A DNA stretch of 64,000 nucleotides from positions 62,001 through 126,000 of the forward strand of contig JAJTTP010000017.1 of the NCBI GenBank assembly GCA_023313575.1, read 5' to 3'. Below, in pieces: positions 44,643 to 56,296 of the stretch (positions are counted from its first letter, which is position 1; each line of letters begins with the position of its first letter). The stretch comes from Eutypella sp. D-1 (lineage: Eukaryota; Ascomycota; Sordariomycetes; Xylariales; Diatrypaceae). The translations under genes and the position numbers were made by a program. The notes beneath the pieces are model-generated. The model saw only the letters and a list, made by a program, of their open reading frames with translations. It did no database searches and was not told the origin of the DNA.

Positions 44643-47600
44643 TTTGAGATTTTCTATCGTAAACAGAATGACCGCCCTGGTGAATAGAGACTAGGAAGAA
44701 CTGGGTTATGGATATTGGCTGTATTGGCCTAAAGAACCAGCAGGATCGCCACGCTTTCGAGAAAAAAATAATGTCTTCGACTTAGAGATCTTGTGTCGTT
44801 CAAGGAGACTCGGAAAACACGAAACAACAGAGTAGGCCGGTGAGCTGCTCTTTCTAGAAGTTGGGAGGACCCACCCCCGCAACGGAAATGGCCTATGTAG
44901 AATAAATTCATTCCAAATTCAGTAGGTGGGGGTTCTCAAAGCCGCTAAATGCCGACAAAATAGGCCTTCCGTCGTCTTTCCGTCCTCCGTCTTCCGTCTC
45001 CCGTCTTCCGCTTCCCGCCTTCCGTCTCCCGTCTCCCGTCTCCCGTATTCCATATTCCGTAACATTCTTTCTTACAAGCCCTTTCCATTGTCATAGCAAT
45101 TCTACTGGATACCAGTAGCGGCGACTATTCGCGTCTCGTCACGTCTCTTCACGCCTCTCAGCTAACTCTTCACATTATTACTTGGCATACAAAGCTGGGA
45201 AAATCTGACAGTTTTGATCACGTTCGTTTGATCATTCGGGCATTTTGATGTGAGACCTCGATGTCGCACAAGGTCTTGCCAAACATCGAACTTTTCATAC
45301 GGGCCTACCTACCTAGCTACTTTTGGACATAACTGTCATCCAATAGGAATTATCCCAGGTGAGCTGAAGGATCGAAGGGTGAGAGAAAAGGGTTAATAGA
45401 AAACAGGACTGTCACCTCAAATCTTCGCACCTCTGCATAGTTATATGTAAGTATAAGCATGTGGTAGTTGGGATAATATTGAATTGGTCATCCGAAATAT
45501 GTAGGCTCCCGAGTTGAGGGTCACTGCAGAAACATGTTATAGGACTATAACCAATTTCTCGATGCCCAGGCCACCTTAACTACGTCGAACAGGAAGGGCG
45601 GATGGCTTCGAAATCGATAAAGATACGAATTTGTATCGAAGAAAGCCCTGCGACTGTGAGACGTGAACAGCCGCATCTAATATGAACTTTATTTATGCGA
45701 GCACCCTTCTCGGCAGATGCCCATCCCAAGACAAGTTGGGAGGAGGGAGGGGGCTGTAATGAACATAAAGAAGGACAGCCACAGCCCTGGGGCTTCTGCA
45801 ATACCTACTGCTACTCATTTTCGATGACGGATCTACCTATACCCGGGAATCCCAGCGGCTAACTAACTAGACTGTGCATGATACCGCGGACGCGATCACC
45901 TGCAGCAAATAACCCGTCAGCCCATCGGGATTTTCGGCAGAGATTTGGTAATAACACCAGGCACGAACCCCATCGACACCATCTACGGCAATGCACCTTG
46001 AAAAAATTTGACTAGATGATCGTTCTCATTAGTTGATCGCAATAGTTTGACCACGGTTATACATGGCTGATCAGCCGCCAACTCCCGTGAGGTGACCGAG
46101 TGGCTGTCCTTGTTGGGGCATCTAGACCGGGGCTACGGCGAGATCCTTGGCTCGGGTCCTTTACTGGCGTTTACGGGTTTGACGCCGGCCTCAAACTTCC
46201 CCACCTGGGGTCCCGCCGTACAGAGGACGGAAGGCAAGTACCGAGAATTCTTTTTATGTAGTAGTATATGACTTTTGCCATTCAGGATCTTTAGGAATTA
46301 GTTACCTTCCCAGATAGAGAGGCAGACAAGAGGAGTCTTTCCCTCCCGCAGCTGTCCCGCTCCCCACTCCACTCCCGCTAAGTGTGGTGGTGGTAGCGGT
46401 AGTGGTAGTGGTGGCTGAGCCACTGAACCAACCGCCCTAGGTATTACCCTCCATAGATCTGAATGTTTTACAGGCGGGTGATAAAAATAGCATGGCTTTC
46501 CTCGGGTAAGGTCCGAGAGAGATGCAGGAGCACTAATGGATGTCAGCGCTCCGCGTTACGATGACACTGTATCTAGGAATCATTATAACACTAAAGAGAG
46601 AATTGGATCATTATATCTCTCTTACTATCAAGTTGAAACTGCTTTTACCAGGCAACAAGACAACCGGGGTTAGAGGATAGAGAAAGAAAGCTACTTGATG
46701 ATGTTACCAACCCACGAAATGCCGGGGATTAAAATTTCCATGTAAGTCAACCTCCCCAAGGGGTAAGTAAGTATAGGAGTCTCAGGAGAGTAACTCGATG
46801 TACCTAATGTATCAAGGCTCGGGCAGCAAGGTTGCTGAGATTCCTGCACGCAACTCGTGACGTTTCTGTCGGCTTGGATGTCGCAATGCGCAATGCAATG
46901 ACTGATGAAATGAAGAATTGTCCAGTAAAGTTACGGGAACTTAGTAACAAGAACTCGGCATCTCACGAGAATCCTTGAAAGGCATCCTCCGGGGGGGAAC
47001 GAAGAGGAGGGGTGGGAGTTCAAGGTAAGGAGGGAATGCGGTAGAAAGTCAGAGTTTGCCGAGAACCCTTGGAAAAGTCTCGTCATGAGGCCTTTTGGTC
47101 GTGTCAAAGTTCTCGTGTAGACTCGGTTGGGCACTACATAATTCTACATGGCTACATCGTGAAAGGCCTCGTGGTGCTTATTCGGTTTCTTAGGCGCTAC
47201 AAGTTTTCTGCACGATCAAGTAATAAGGGGGTAATGGAAACTGGTCTGAGCTTACGTATCGGGGCCCCGCTGCTCTTATATGCAACGGACTGTCGAAGAA
47301 CTTGCCCAGGTATCCACAAGTATGACTTTCGCGGGGCTAGTGGGTCCACGGTAACCGGCCCTACCGGGGTTTATTAGTTTACTAAAATATGTAGGAGGCA
47401 AGGAGGGTTGGAGGGGTACGCCTGAGGAGGGGGACCCGGGGGGCCTGGGGCTTTGGGGCTTTGGGGCTTCCATGGGGCTTAGGGTATGAAGGGATCCCAA
47501 CTGGTGTATTATCTGGGCCGATAGATGCCGCCTTACCTTACAGGTCCACGGGAGGGAACCTTTTAACGTTGTCCAGGTGCCCAGGTGTCCCGGTGGCTCA

Positions 47601-50600
47601 GGTGGCAGGTACTTCTTAAATGTACTTTGAATGTACCTAGGTAACTGCTTCCGTACCTCATATTGAAGTATCGAAGTATTGAGATATTGAGGCATTGGAC
47701 GTATTAAACTCAGGTGGCAGGTACTTACAAACTTTACCTGGCAAATTTGTCAGTATCCCTCTCTTTCAAAAAAGGGGCAGGATGCTGTCTACGGGTCACG
47801 AGGACAATGCTAATTTGACAAGCGTGTCCAGGTGCCAGTTCAATGAATATACGTGCCCGAGACCACGGTGAAGAGCCGTCTCGTGATGTTATAATCCCTG
47901 AAGATTGCCGGCATGGCTTGGACCTCCGACACTGGCCAGACTGCACACTGCTGCCAGACCAGGCTTAAGAGAAAAAACCCGGGATACGTACAGATATGTA
48001 CAGACATAGTTTTAAGTATGTAAGGGTGTCTGGGTGTCCCGGAAGAAAAGCCACGGCCGGGGTCCAAATCACATAATAATCGTTAAGTTAGAACTATCTC
48101 GCATTCGTAAGGGCTACCTAGGTAGCTACTTAGATAGCAGCACATATGATGTAGTTACTTTCGCATTTAGAATTGAGACGGGTAAAAAAAAAAAAAGCGG
48201 TAAGGCTCGAGAATCAATCCATGGATGATGCACACGCCCGCCCGTTGCCTATCATGGAGCTAGTTAACTTCGGGTACTATATTGACTTATTATACACCCT
48301 ATCACTTGCTTAAAGTAAGGGGTATTACACCCCTCCTCCCCTTTCGAGACTACCATAACATATCGTGAAAGCATCCGCGTTGGCCTGTCAAAGGTCCAAG
48401 ATCCAAGGTCAGGAATGTGCAGATGCGCAGATACGGTCTTACACCTTCAGCTGATTGTGTGTTTTCTTCAACGTTACACGTAATTCGTACATGTAGGTAA
48501 GATCCATACCTTACAGCTTGATAAATACATGTACTTGTCTATAGGTTGCTTTGAAGTCAGGAGTCAGTGGAATGAACCGGTTGGGTCAGTTTTGCAGATA
48601 ACTACCTCTTGAGTCAATCACTTGTTTAGTATCGAGGTTAGTTACTTAAGTCCTCAAGTAGTATGATTAAATTCGTAATATCGACACGACAGCCATCTAT
48701 CTGCGTTGGAAGTCCCATATATCAGTCAACTAAAGGATATACCAAATAGGTATACAGGAGGTACAAATGTGTAAGTACCAGATCGAAACCTTTCAAGTCG
48801 TGCTAGCAATGTATACATCTATATACAACTTCTTAAGAATAACGACAACAATAAAACAGCTTCTACTACAAACCGCCAACCGCTAACCGATAACCGGCTC
48901 TAATTGGAAACATCGTGACCTTCGTCACCTTCGTGACCACGTGCATACATGTAAATACTTGGCTAACTTTACTCAGCACAGTCGTGGCAGTGTATAGCAG
49001 GACCCACGCAGCCCACGAGAGAAAAGACCTGGGGCCTCGAACAGTTATGAGCGGCACTAACGGACGCTGTATGTAGGGTATGTATGTATATTGAGGTCAC
49101 TTAGCAGTTTTAGCTGACAAGTCTGGCTAAGACTGGGGTAGAAAATGATCCAGAAATGGATCAGAATTGCCCCAGAAATGCCCCACCGCCGGTGGCCCAT
49201 TTCGAGTCAAGTTACCTAATAACCAAGGTGTGCCGCTGAGTTAGCGGGCGCTCAGTGGACATCCAGCGGGCATCCAGTGGACATTTATGGATGCAAAAGT
49301 GAAGGTTTCACCCGATTTCAGGTACGATTGCCAGGTACCGAATCCGTTGGGCCAATGACAATGACGCCCGCAACCAATTGTAAAGTTAGTTGCGGTCCGG
49401 TGCAAGTTTTTGATTCGTTATAAATTGGTCTGTGACATGATCGTGATCGGACAAAATTTACACTTGTTAAAAAATTTTAACACCAATTGCCCCTAGATCT
49501 ACCTAGGTATGTTGGAAGCCCAGGTTGGCAATGGGCAAGTTTGTTAGCGTACCCAAGTTCAGGTAGTTCTCAACGTAACCTTAGATATTCTGTATTGTAT
49601 ACTTGAGCATAGTGACGCAGACAGCCAGGTACTTTACCTACCTAAGTAATTAGTCCCAATGGTAAGTACCTATGTAGGTAGGTACGGGTAGCTATGGGTC
49701 CTACATTTTCTATAGGTACCTGTATTCGGTATCTCAAAGAAAATGGGATCAAGCCCACCTGGGTCAGCCCGGTACGGGGGGTTCGGTTACGGGTCCACCA
49801 CTTACCTAGGCCTACTTACCATGTAAGTAGTTATGTATAGTGGTAGGTAGTTACTTCTCTCTGCGTACCTTGAATACATCCAAGAGTTCTCTATGTACGT
49901 ACCGTACGTACTTTATGTGTATATCTGAAGTTGAGAATGAATAGAGAAAGAGAGTGTGTTCATGACGTCTTATCTCTCCATATATAAAGCCAATACATTA
50001 TCCTCCTTATTATTCACGATTGAGTTTGATAGACAGATAGCCCTACCTAGACCTTCCATCCGAACCTGAAGAGTCTCATCGTCTTATCTTTTTGCCTCTT
50101 GTCTACTTCCAAGGTTCCAAAGTTCACTATCTCCCTATCCTATCTTGATATAACCTTGAGAAGTTCCTGTTTTGGACAAAACTTTGGACCAAACTTCCAA
50201 GTCATATATCCTTATATATCTCTCTCCCTCCTTATCACCTACATATCTTCCAGCTCCGGCTGACAATTTGTCTTCCTCTTACACATTCTACAACGTAACA
50301 TCACCTGGCACACCAAACATAAGGCTGTGCATACTATGGATGAACCTATAGCTTATAGATACTAAACCGCCTACCTGTATACCACCCCTTTTATCTTCAT
50401 CTGCATTGTACTCCCCCCCCCCCCTTTTCAAAAAGCCCCCTGATCTTCGTTTAACCGGGTTTGGTACTTTACCTTGCTTGCTTGCGTATCTGAAGATAGC
50501 AAAGCATCAAAGGCAGACATTCTCGTGTTACACTCGCGCACAGTACTTCCTCGATTTCACCCAATCCCCCGTCCTCCCTATCTACACCCTAGATCATATT

Positions 50601-51458
50601 TGGTCTCTCCCTCCCACTATCGGCTACAAGCAATTATACCTTCAGACCAGCTCATATATCTCTTTATTTATATAGATCCCTCTTGATTGCAATACGGAAA
50701 TCACTATCCGCTTTCCTCATCAAATAAACGACATCCGGACGGCACGGAGATCATCAGCATCGTCTTGATCTCCTATCCCCACAACAGTAACCATTGTGGG
50801 CCCATACCAATTACCTGATAGAACACGTCCTCTATTTCAAGGAGGAGCTTGATTTGGCAACCCGGCCGTCTATTCTAAATTTCTCAGTAAGTTGCTTTTT
50901 AATGTTGCTTTTGTGGCTGTATCCATTCGTTCCGTCTGTTTGAGCAGATTCGTCAAATCCCCCCTATCAAGAGCCCGAGACCTGGCAGGGTATGCAGTGG
51001 TCGAGTGGTGAAGGTAACGTATTGTGCGTCCGAACTGTATGGCGTGAGATAACGACATCGTGTCTTTTCATATTGCATTCGGCTCGTCTCCCTCCATGTC
51101 TGTCACTTTGGACTGAACCACCGTCCCATACTCGTTGCCTCTCATGGAAAATCCCCTCTACTACTTCTCCTTTAGCGGGTCCTTCCCTATAGTCACTTTA
51201 CAATACGGCTACGTTGGTCCGTCTTTGCTTTACTTCAGGACTATCTATTGTCCAGAGTTGAGAGAGCCCATTGTGTCTCTAAGCCAACTATTTAAACCAA
51301 TGTATTTCCCAATTGTCTTGGCTCCTCTGCTTCGATCTTCATAGTCCCCTGCCCCCCTTTACTATCAACCCTGGCTTAGCTGTGTTCACACTGATCCACA
51401 ACCCTATATCAACTCCTTGTTCTTGGCAGCAGTCGTCTCGAAGGTTACCATAGACAAA
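44643..51458. other. 6.8-kb spacer upstream of kynureninase and GDH2
   Basis: Divergent promoter space. Visible items: a 7-bp-unit pyrimidine array at about 44967-45060, GTG/GTA-rich sequence at 46384-46416, an A12 run at 48184-48195, clusters of CCTAGG/GGTACC palindromes at 47600-48130 and 49500-49870, a C12 run at 50413-50424, and a pyrimidine-rich leader-like zone from about 50000 to the GDH2 start with a 66-codon upstream frame ending at 51344. No known gene family was recognised on either strand. Confidence 0.5.
44967..45060. repeat. Imperfect CCGTCTT/CCGTCTC heptanucleotide array
   Basis: About a dozen 6-8 bp pyrimidine-rich units, 300 bp upstream of the kynureninase start codon. Confidence 0.85.
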
Positions 51459-54400
51459 ATGGGCATCCAGGCATTGACCATTCAGACCACTAACCTCGAC
51501 TTGGACAGGTTTCCCGAGTACTTCGAACCACTGGATTCGTACGATTCAGCAGTTGACATCATGGCTACTAACGGTGCTCCTGATAACAAGTTGCTGGACG
51601 GGGCGAAGGAAGACGCCTCGCGCCACCCTTCGCCTCAGCCCACGCATTTCTCTGTCCCGCTGAAGACCAATGGTCAAAATGGAAACAAGGTCTTGCGCTC
51701 TGCTACCGTGGGCTACATCGCCCCCGAGTTCAAGGGACGTGCCGAACAGATGAAGTCGGGTAAGTTTTAGGATTCAATTCAGGTTTTGTGCATAGGCTAA
51801 TAATACGCAGTCAAGGAAGTCATCCTGAAGCAGGGCTGGATCCCTGAGTCTCACCTTGACGAGCAAGTCCGCTGGTTCTACGATGAGTTAGGTATCGACG
51901 ACGTCTACTTCCAGATGGAGACCGTGGACGCTATTGCGACCCATATCACTTCCATGTACGCTGCTAAGGTGGCCGCTTACGCCCGTGTGGACAAGCGTGA
52001 AGAGATCCGCCTGGACATGGAGGCTTCCGATCATGCCATCTACATTGACACGAGCGTGCCCGGTGTCTCCAACCTGAAGGGGCCTCGCTACGAAAACAGA
52101 CTCGAGGACAAGTACCTGGACCACACTCATCCTGATAAGCGCTTCCGCGTCGAAACCTTCCGCTCTCCCGTGAGTCTGTCTGGGGATACTTCAGATTCGA
52201 ATACGTCGCTGCGTTGCTACTTCGTGTACCAGTGCAATTTCGTGGACCCGAACCCGGAACCTGGCGAGACGCGCTTGGAGATTATCAGCGACCGCATGTT
52301 CTTGACCAAGGCAACAAAGAACACAAAGCAGATCTACGGAGATATCATCCAGTTGGCTGTCCATAGGACTGGGCCTGTCATCGAGGTTTTCGATATCGAA
52401 GGTTCGGAAGAGAAGCGTCTGGTCGTGGCCTTCCACACGCGCACTGCCAGAGGAATCTTCAGCGCCTTGAGCGATCTGTACCATTACTATGGAGTTACAA
52501 GTTCCAGGAAGTACGTGGAACAATTCTCCAACGGCATCACTGTGATGAGTATCTACTTGAAGCCGGCTTCGAACTCGGATACTAGCGTGATCCCCATGGA
52601 GCAGTCGATTCACCAGATCACCAAGGAGATCTCGCTCCTATATTGTATCCCGCAAAACAAGCTCCACTCCTTGTTTGCGTCTGGCTCCCTGAGTCTACAG
52701 GAGACCGTCTACGGCCACTGCGTCTGGGTCTTCGTACAACACTTCCTCAACCGCCTGGGATCTGAATACGCCTCCCTGTCCCAGGCGCTGGACCCGAAGA
52801 ATAACGCCCACGCCGAAATACTGTCCAGGCTCAAGCGTCGCCTCCGTACCGAGACCTTCACTCCAGATTACATTTTGGAGATCATCAACAACCACCCTAA
52901 ACTTGTTCGCATTCTATATGCTTCGTTTGCGAGCGTTCACCTCAGCGTTGGACCAGGCCTCGAGCAACACGTCATTACGCCCGTCCCGGGTGTTGAGGTG
53001 CTGTCCGATGCGAAACTGAAGGAGAGGATCACTCGGGAGTCGAACAACGAGCACGAAGAAATGGTAATGACGGCCTTCCGCATTTTCAACAATGCTGTCC
53101 TAAAGACGAACTACTTCACCCCGACCAAGGTGGCTCTCAGCTTCCGCCTCGATCCTTCCTTCCTTCCCGAGTTCGAATACCCCATCCCTCTCTACGGTAT
53201 GTTCCTCGTCATCAGCGCAGAGTCGCGTGGTTTCCACCTGCGGTTCAGGGATATCGCTCGCGGTGGTATCCGAATCGTGAAGTCTCGTAGCAAGGAGGCG
53301 TACCAGATCAACGCCAGGAACCTGTTCGATGAGAACTACGCCCTCTCTAGTACCCAACAGCGCAAGAACAAGGACATCCCCGAGGGCGGTTCTAAGGGTG
53401 TCATTCTTCTTGATGCGAAACAGCAAGACAAGGCGCAAGAATCATTCGAGAAGTACATCGACAGCATCTTGGATCTTCTTCTGCCCGCTAAGACGCCGGG
53501 CATCAAGAACCCAATTGTTGACCTCTATCGGAAGGAGGAGATCCTCTTCATGGGCCCTGATGAGAATACTGCCGACTTGGTCGACTGGGCTACTGCGCAT
53601 GCCCGAGCCAGGGGTGCACCTTGGTGGAAGTCATTTTTCACCGGCAAGTCACCCAAGCTGGGTGGTATCCCCCATGATACATACGGTATGACGACATTGT
53701 CTGTGCGCGAGTACGTCAAGGGTATCTACCGCAAGCTCAACCTGGACCCCTCCCAGGTCAGGAAGATGCAGACTGGTGGACCAGACGGCGATCTCGGGAG
53801 TAACGAAATCAAGCTCAGCAACGAAAAGTACACGTCCATTGTCGATGGATCCGGCGTGCTCGTCGATCCTAACGGCATCGACAAGGATGAGCTCCTCCGA
53901 CTTGCTAAGGAGCGTAAGATGATCTCCAACTTCGACATCTCAAAGCTCTCGAAGGACGGATACCGGGTACTGGTCGACGACAGCAACATCACCTTGCCAA
54001 CTGGCGAATTCGTCGGAAATGGTACCTCATTCCGTAACACTTACCACCTGAGAGATACCGGTTTGACGGACTGCTTCGTTCCCTGCGGTGGACGTCCCGA
54101 GTCGATTGACCTTGTCTCGGTTGCCAAGCTCATCAGAGACGGCAAGACGCTCATCCCCTACCTTGTCGAAGGCGCAAACCTCTTCATCACTCAGGATGCC
54201 AAGCTACGCCTCGAGGAAGCGGGCTGCGTCGTTTTCAAGGACGCATCGACCAACAAGGGAGGTGTTACGTCTTCGTCCCTGGAGGTGCTTGCCTCACTCA
54301 GTTTTGATGACGAAGGCTTCGTTGAGAACATGTGCGTTGATAAGAATGGGCAGGCGCCGGAGTTCTACCAAGCGTATGTCAAACAGGTGCAGGCCAAGAT

Positions 54401-54827
54401 CCAAGAGAATGCCAAGCTCGAGTTCGAGGCTATCTGGCGAGAGCATGAACAGACGGGCGCGCCGCGTGCGGTGATCTCGGATAAGCTGTCGGGGGCCATC
54501 ACCACCCTTGACGAGGAACTGCAGAAGTCGGACCTGTGGCAGGACGAGAAGATCCGCCTCAATATCCTGGCGGACGCACTTCCCAAGCTCCTTCTAGACA
54601 AGATCGGGCTCGAGACGATCGTTAAGCGGGTACCGGACAACTACCTCCGTGCGATCTTCGGTAGCTACCTCGCATCTCGTTTCGTGTACGAGAGCGGCAG
54701 CACCCCGAGCCAGTTCGCATTCTATGACTTGTAAGTTGCCACCCTCCAATGACCCTATAGCGCATGTATCGAGACGTTTACTAACATACCATGTAGCATG
54801 ACCAGGAGGATGTCTCACATCCAGTGA
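51459..54827 (+). CDS. GDH2: NAD-specific glutamate dehydrogenase (large type)
   Basis: Catabolic enzyme turning glutamate into 2-oxoglutarate and ammonium with NAD+. Three exons, 51459-51759, 51811-54730 and 54797-54827, give 1083 residues, normal for the fungal 115-120 kDa enzyme. The N-terminal half is the regulatory region with a conserved SVKEVILKQGWIPESHLDEQV opening created by the first splice. The catalytic half has FRDIARGGIRIV, NKDIPEGGSKGVILLD, FMGPDENTADLVDWAT, the loop QTGGPDGDLGSNEI (coenzyme domain), FVPCGGRPESID and LVEGANLFITQDAK, then a helical C-terminus. The last exon contributes only ten residues, finishing FMTRRMSHIQ. Without it the frame would end at a TAA inside the intron donor. 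A long pyrimidine-rich leader precedes the start. In other fungi it is repressed by good carbon sources; nothing here proves that. Confidence 0.97.
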
Positions 54828-56296
54828 TCGCGTGGCGTTTCGCATGGTGGAGAAGCGGGGTGGCAGGGTGCACTTTTCTTTTCTCTTTTCTCTTAGGCAA
54901 GACAAAAGTTTCTCATGGGTAACAACAAGACTTTTCTTAAATAGCGGCGCCAGGTCTAATTGGTATACGGGATCATAAGAAGAGCAAGGTACGGCCTGCT
55001 CGGAATTTAGGTATAATGGGTGCCATAAATCTGGCCCCGGGGGTGCTCCTCGGACAGGAGTCACGATATGGAAGAAGGAAAAAAAGAATAAAAATCTACC
55101 TATTTCTCACCTGACGGATTGATTTATCTGAATCATATGAAGTTTCTGATATGCGTGGCGATACGTGATAGGGACGGGATGTTCTGTTGGTTCACGGAGA
55201 CGATATGTCAAAGATCATATAAGCACAGATGCGTTTACACATTCTCGCGCGCGCACATACGCACATGAATACCGACCTTCGAGAAGGAGTATTGCACTAT
55301 GACCCAGGATATTCAACCAATCCATGATGTATGCTTATCTGGCTTGAAACTGGACTGGGATCCCGTAGGTGAATACCGACCGCACTTAATAATGCCCATA
55401 TTGCCATGTAGTGCGACTAGGCCATATAAAAGGCATTCCATTCTTCGAGTGATGCCCCTATTGGCCGTGGACGATGCAAGGGGTAGAAAAGAAGCGCCGT
55501 CCGGAGCCGGGGCTGCATCTTGGACGGTTCGGATATAAGTGAAAGTTTCCAGGTACTCCATAGGTACTTAAGTAGGCATTAAGGTTTTCATGTGCATTCT
55601 ATCTACACTCTAAGGGAGCGATACCCGTAAGGCCCATATATTGATTCCCAACTCATTTGCATAGACCAAGAACTTGGAACGGAACATGATGAGAGCGGTC
55701 TTGAAGTCCCAATAATCGAGTCCGGGGTCAATCGAGATCTTTCCCGAATCGGCGCTCAGAAGGCCTGTGATTGGGGGAATACAAGTGACATTAGTCTTAA
55801 TAGCGTTAGCTTGAGCTCCCCGAACCCCCCCACTTTATTCATACTCCCTCCCTTACCTGGCGCCCTTGGAACCACTTCCCGTACAAGGTCAACCTGCTTT
55901 ACTTGCTTGCTACTGGGGAGCTCTGTTTAAAAGCCGAGGTTCTGTCAGCTTGTGTGACTATGATCGACTATTCAACTATGCACCCCGGTAGCGGCAACGC
56001 AGGTAAGGGCGACAGGGCCCACCGGAGCGGTGCAGCAGCAGCGGCGGCGGCAGGTGCAGACGCAAGAGCTGCAGGCGATGAGAAGGACCAACGGACTGCC
56101 CACACGAAGCCGACACCCTTGTCTCCCCTTCCCGGTTCCGCAGCCACTAGAGCAGGTGCGAGGCACAGGCCGCCTTCTCTTGCCGTCGTAGTTCTCTGCT
56201 ATGGTGAGTTACCCGATACTTTGCTCTACGTGGGAAGAAGGAGAAGGAAATGCGTGATTGGAATCCGTAGGACATCATTCTCGGATCACAGGAATT
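54828..56296. other. Spacer GDH2 / GH78 gene
   Basis: 3' region of GDH2 and promoter of the rhamnosidase. An alanine-coding GCA/GCG repeat near 56033-56056 creates a spurious open frame. No supported gene. Confidence 0.5.
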
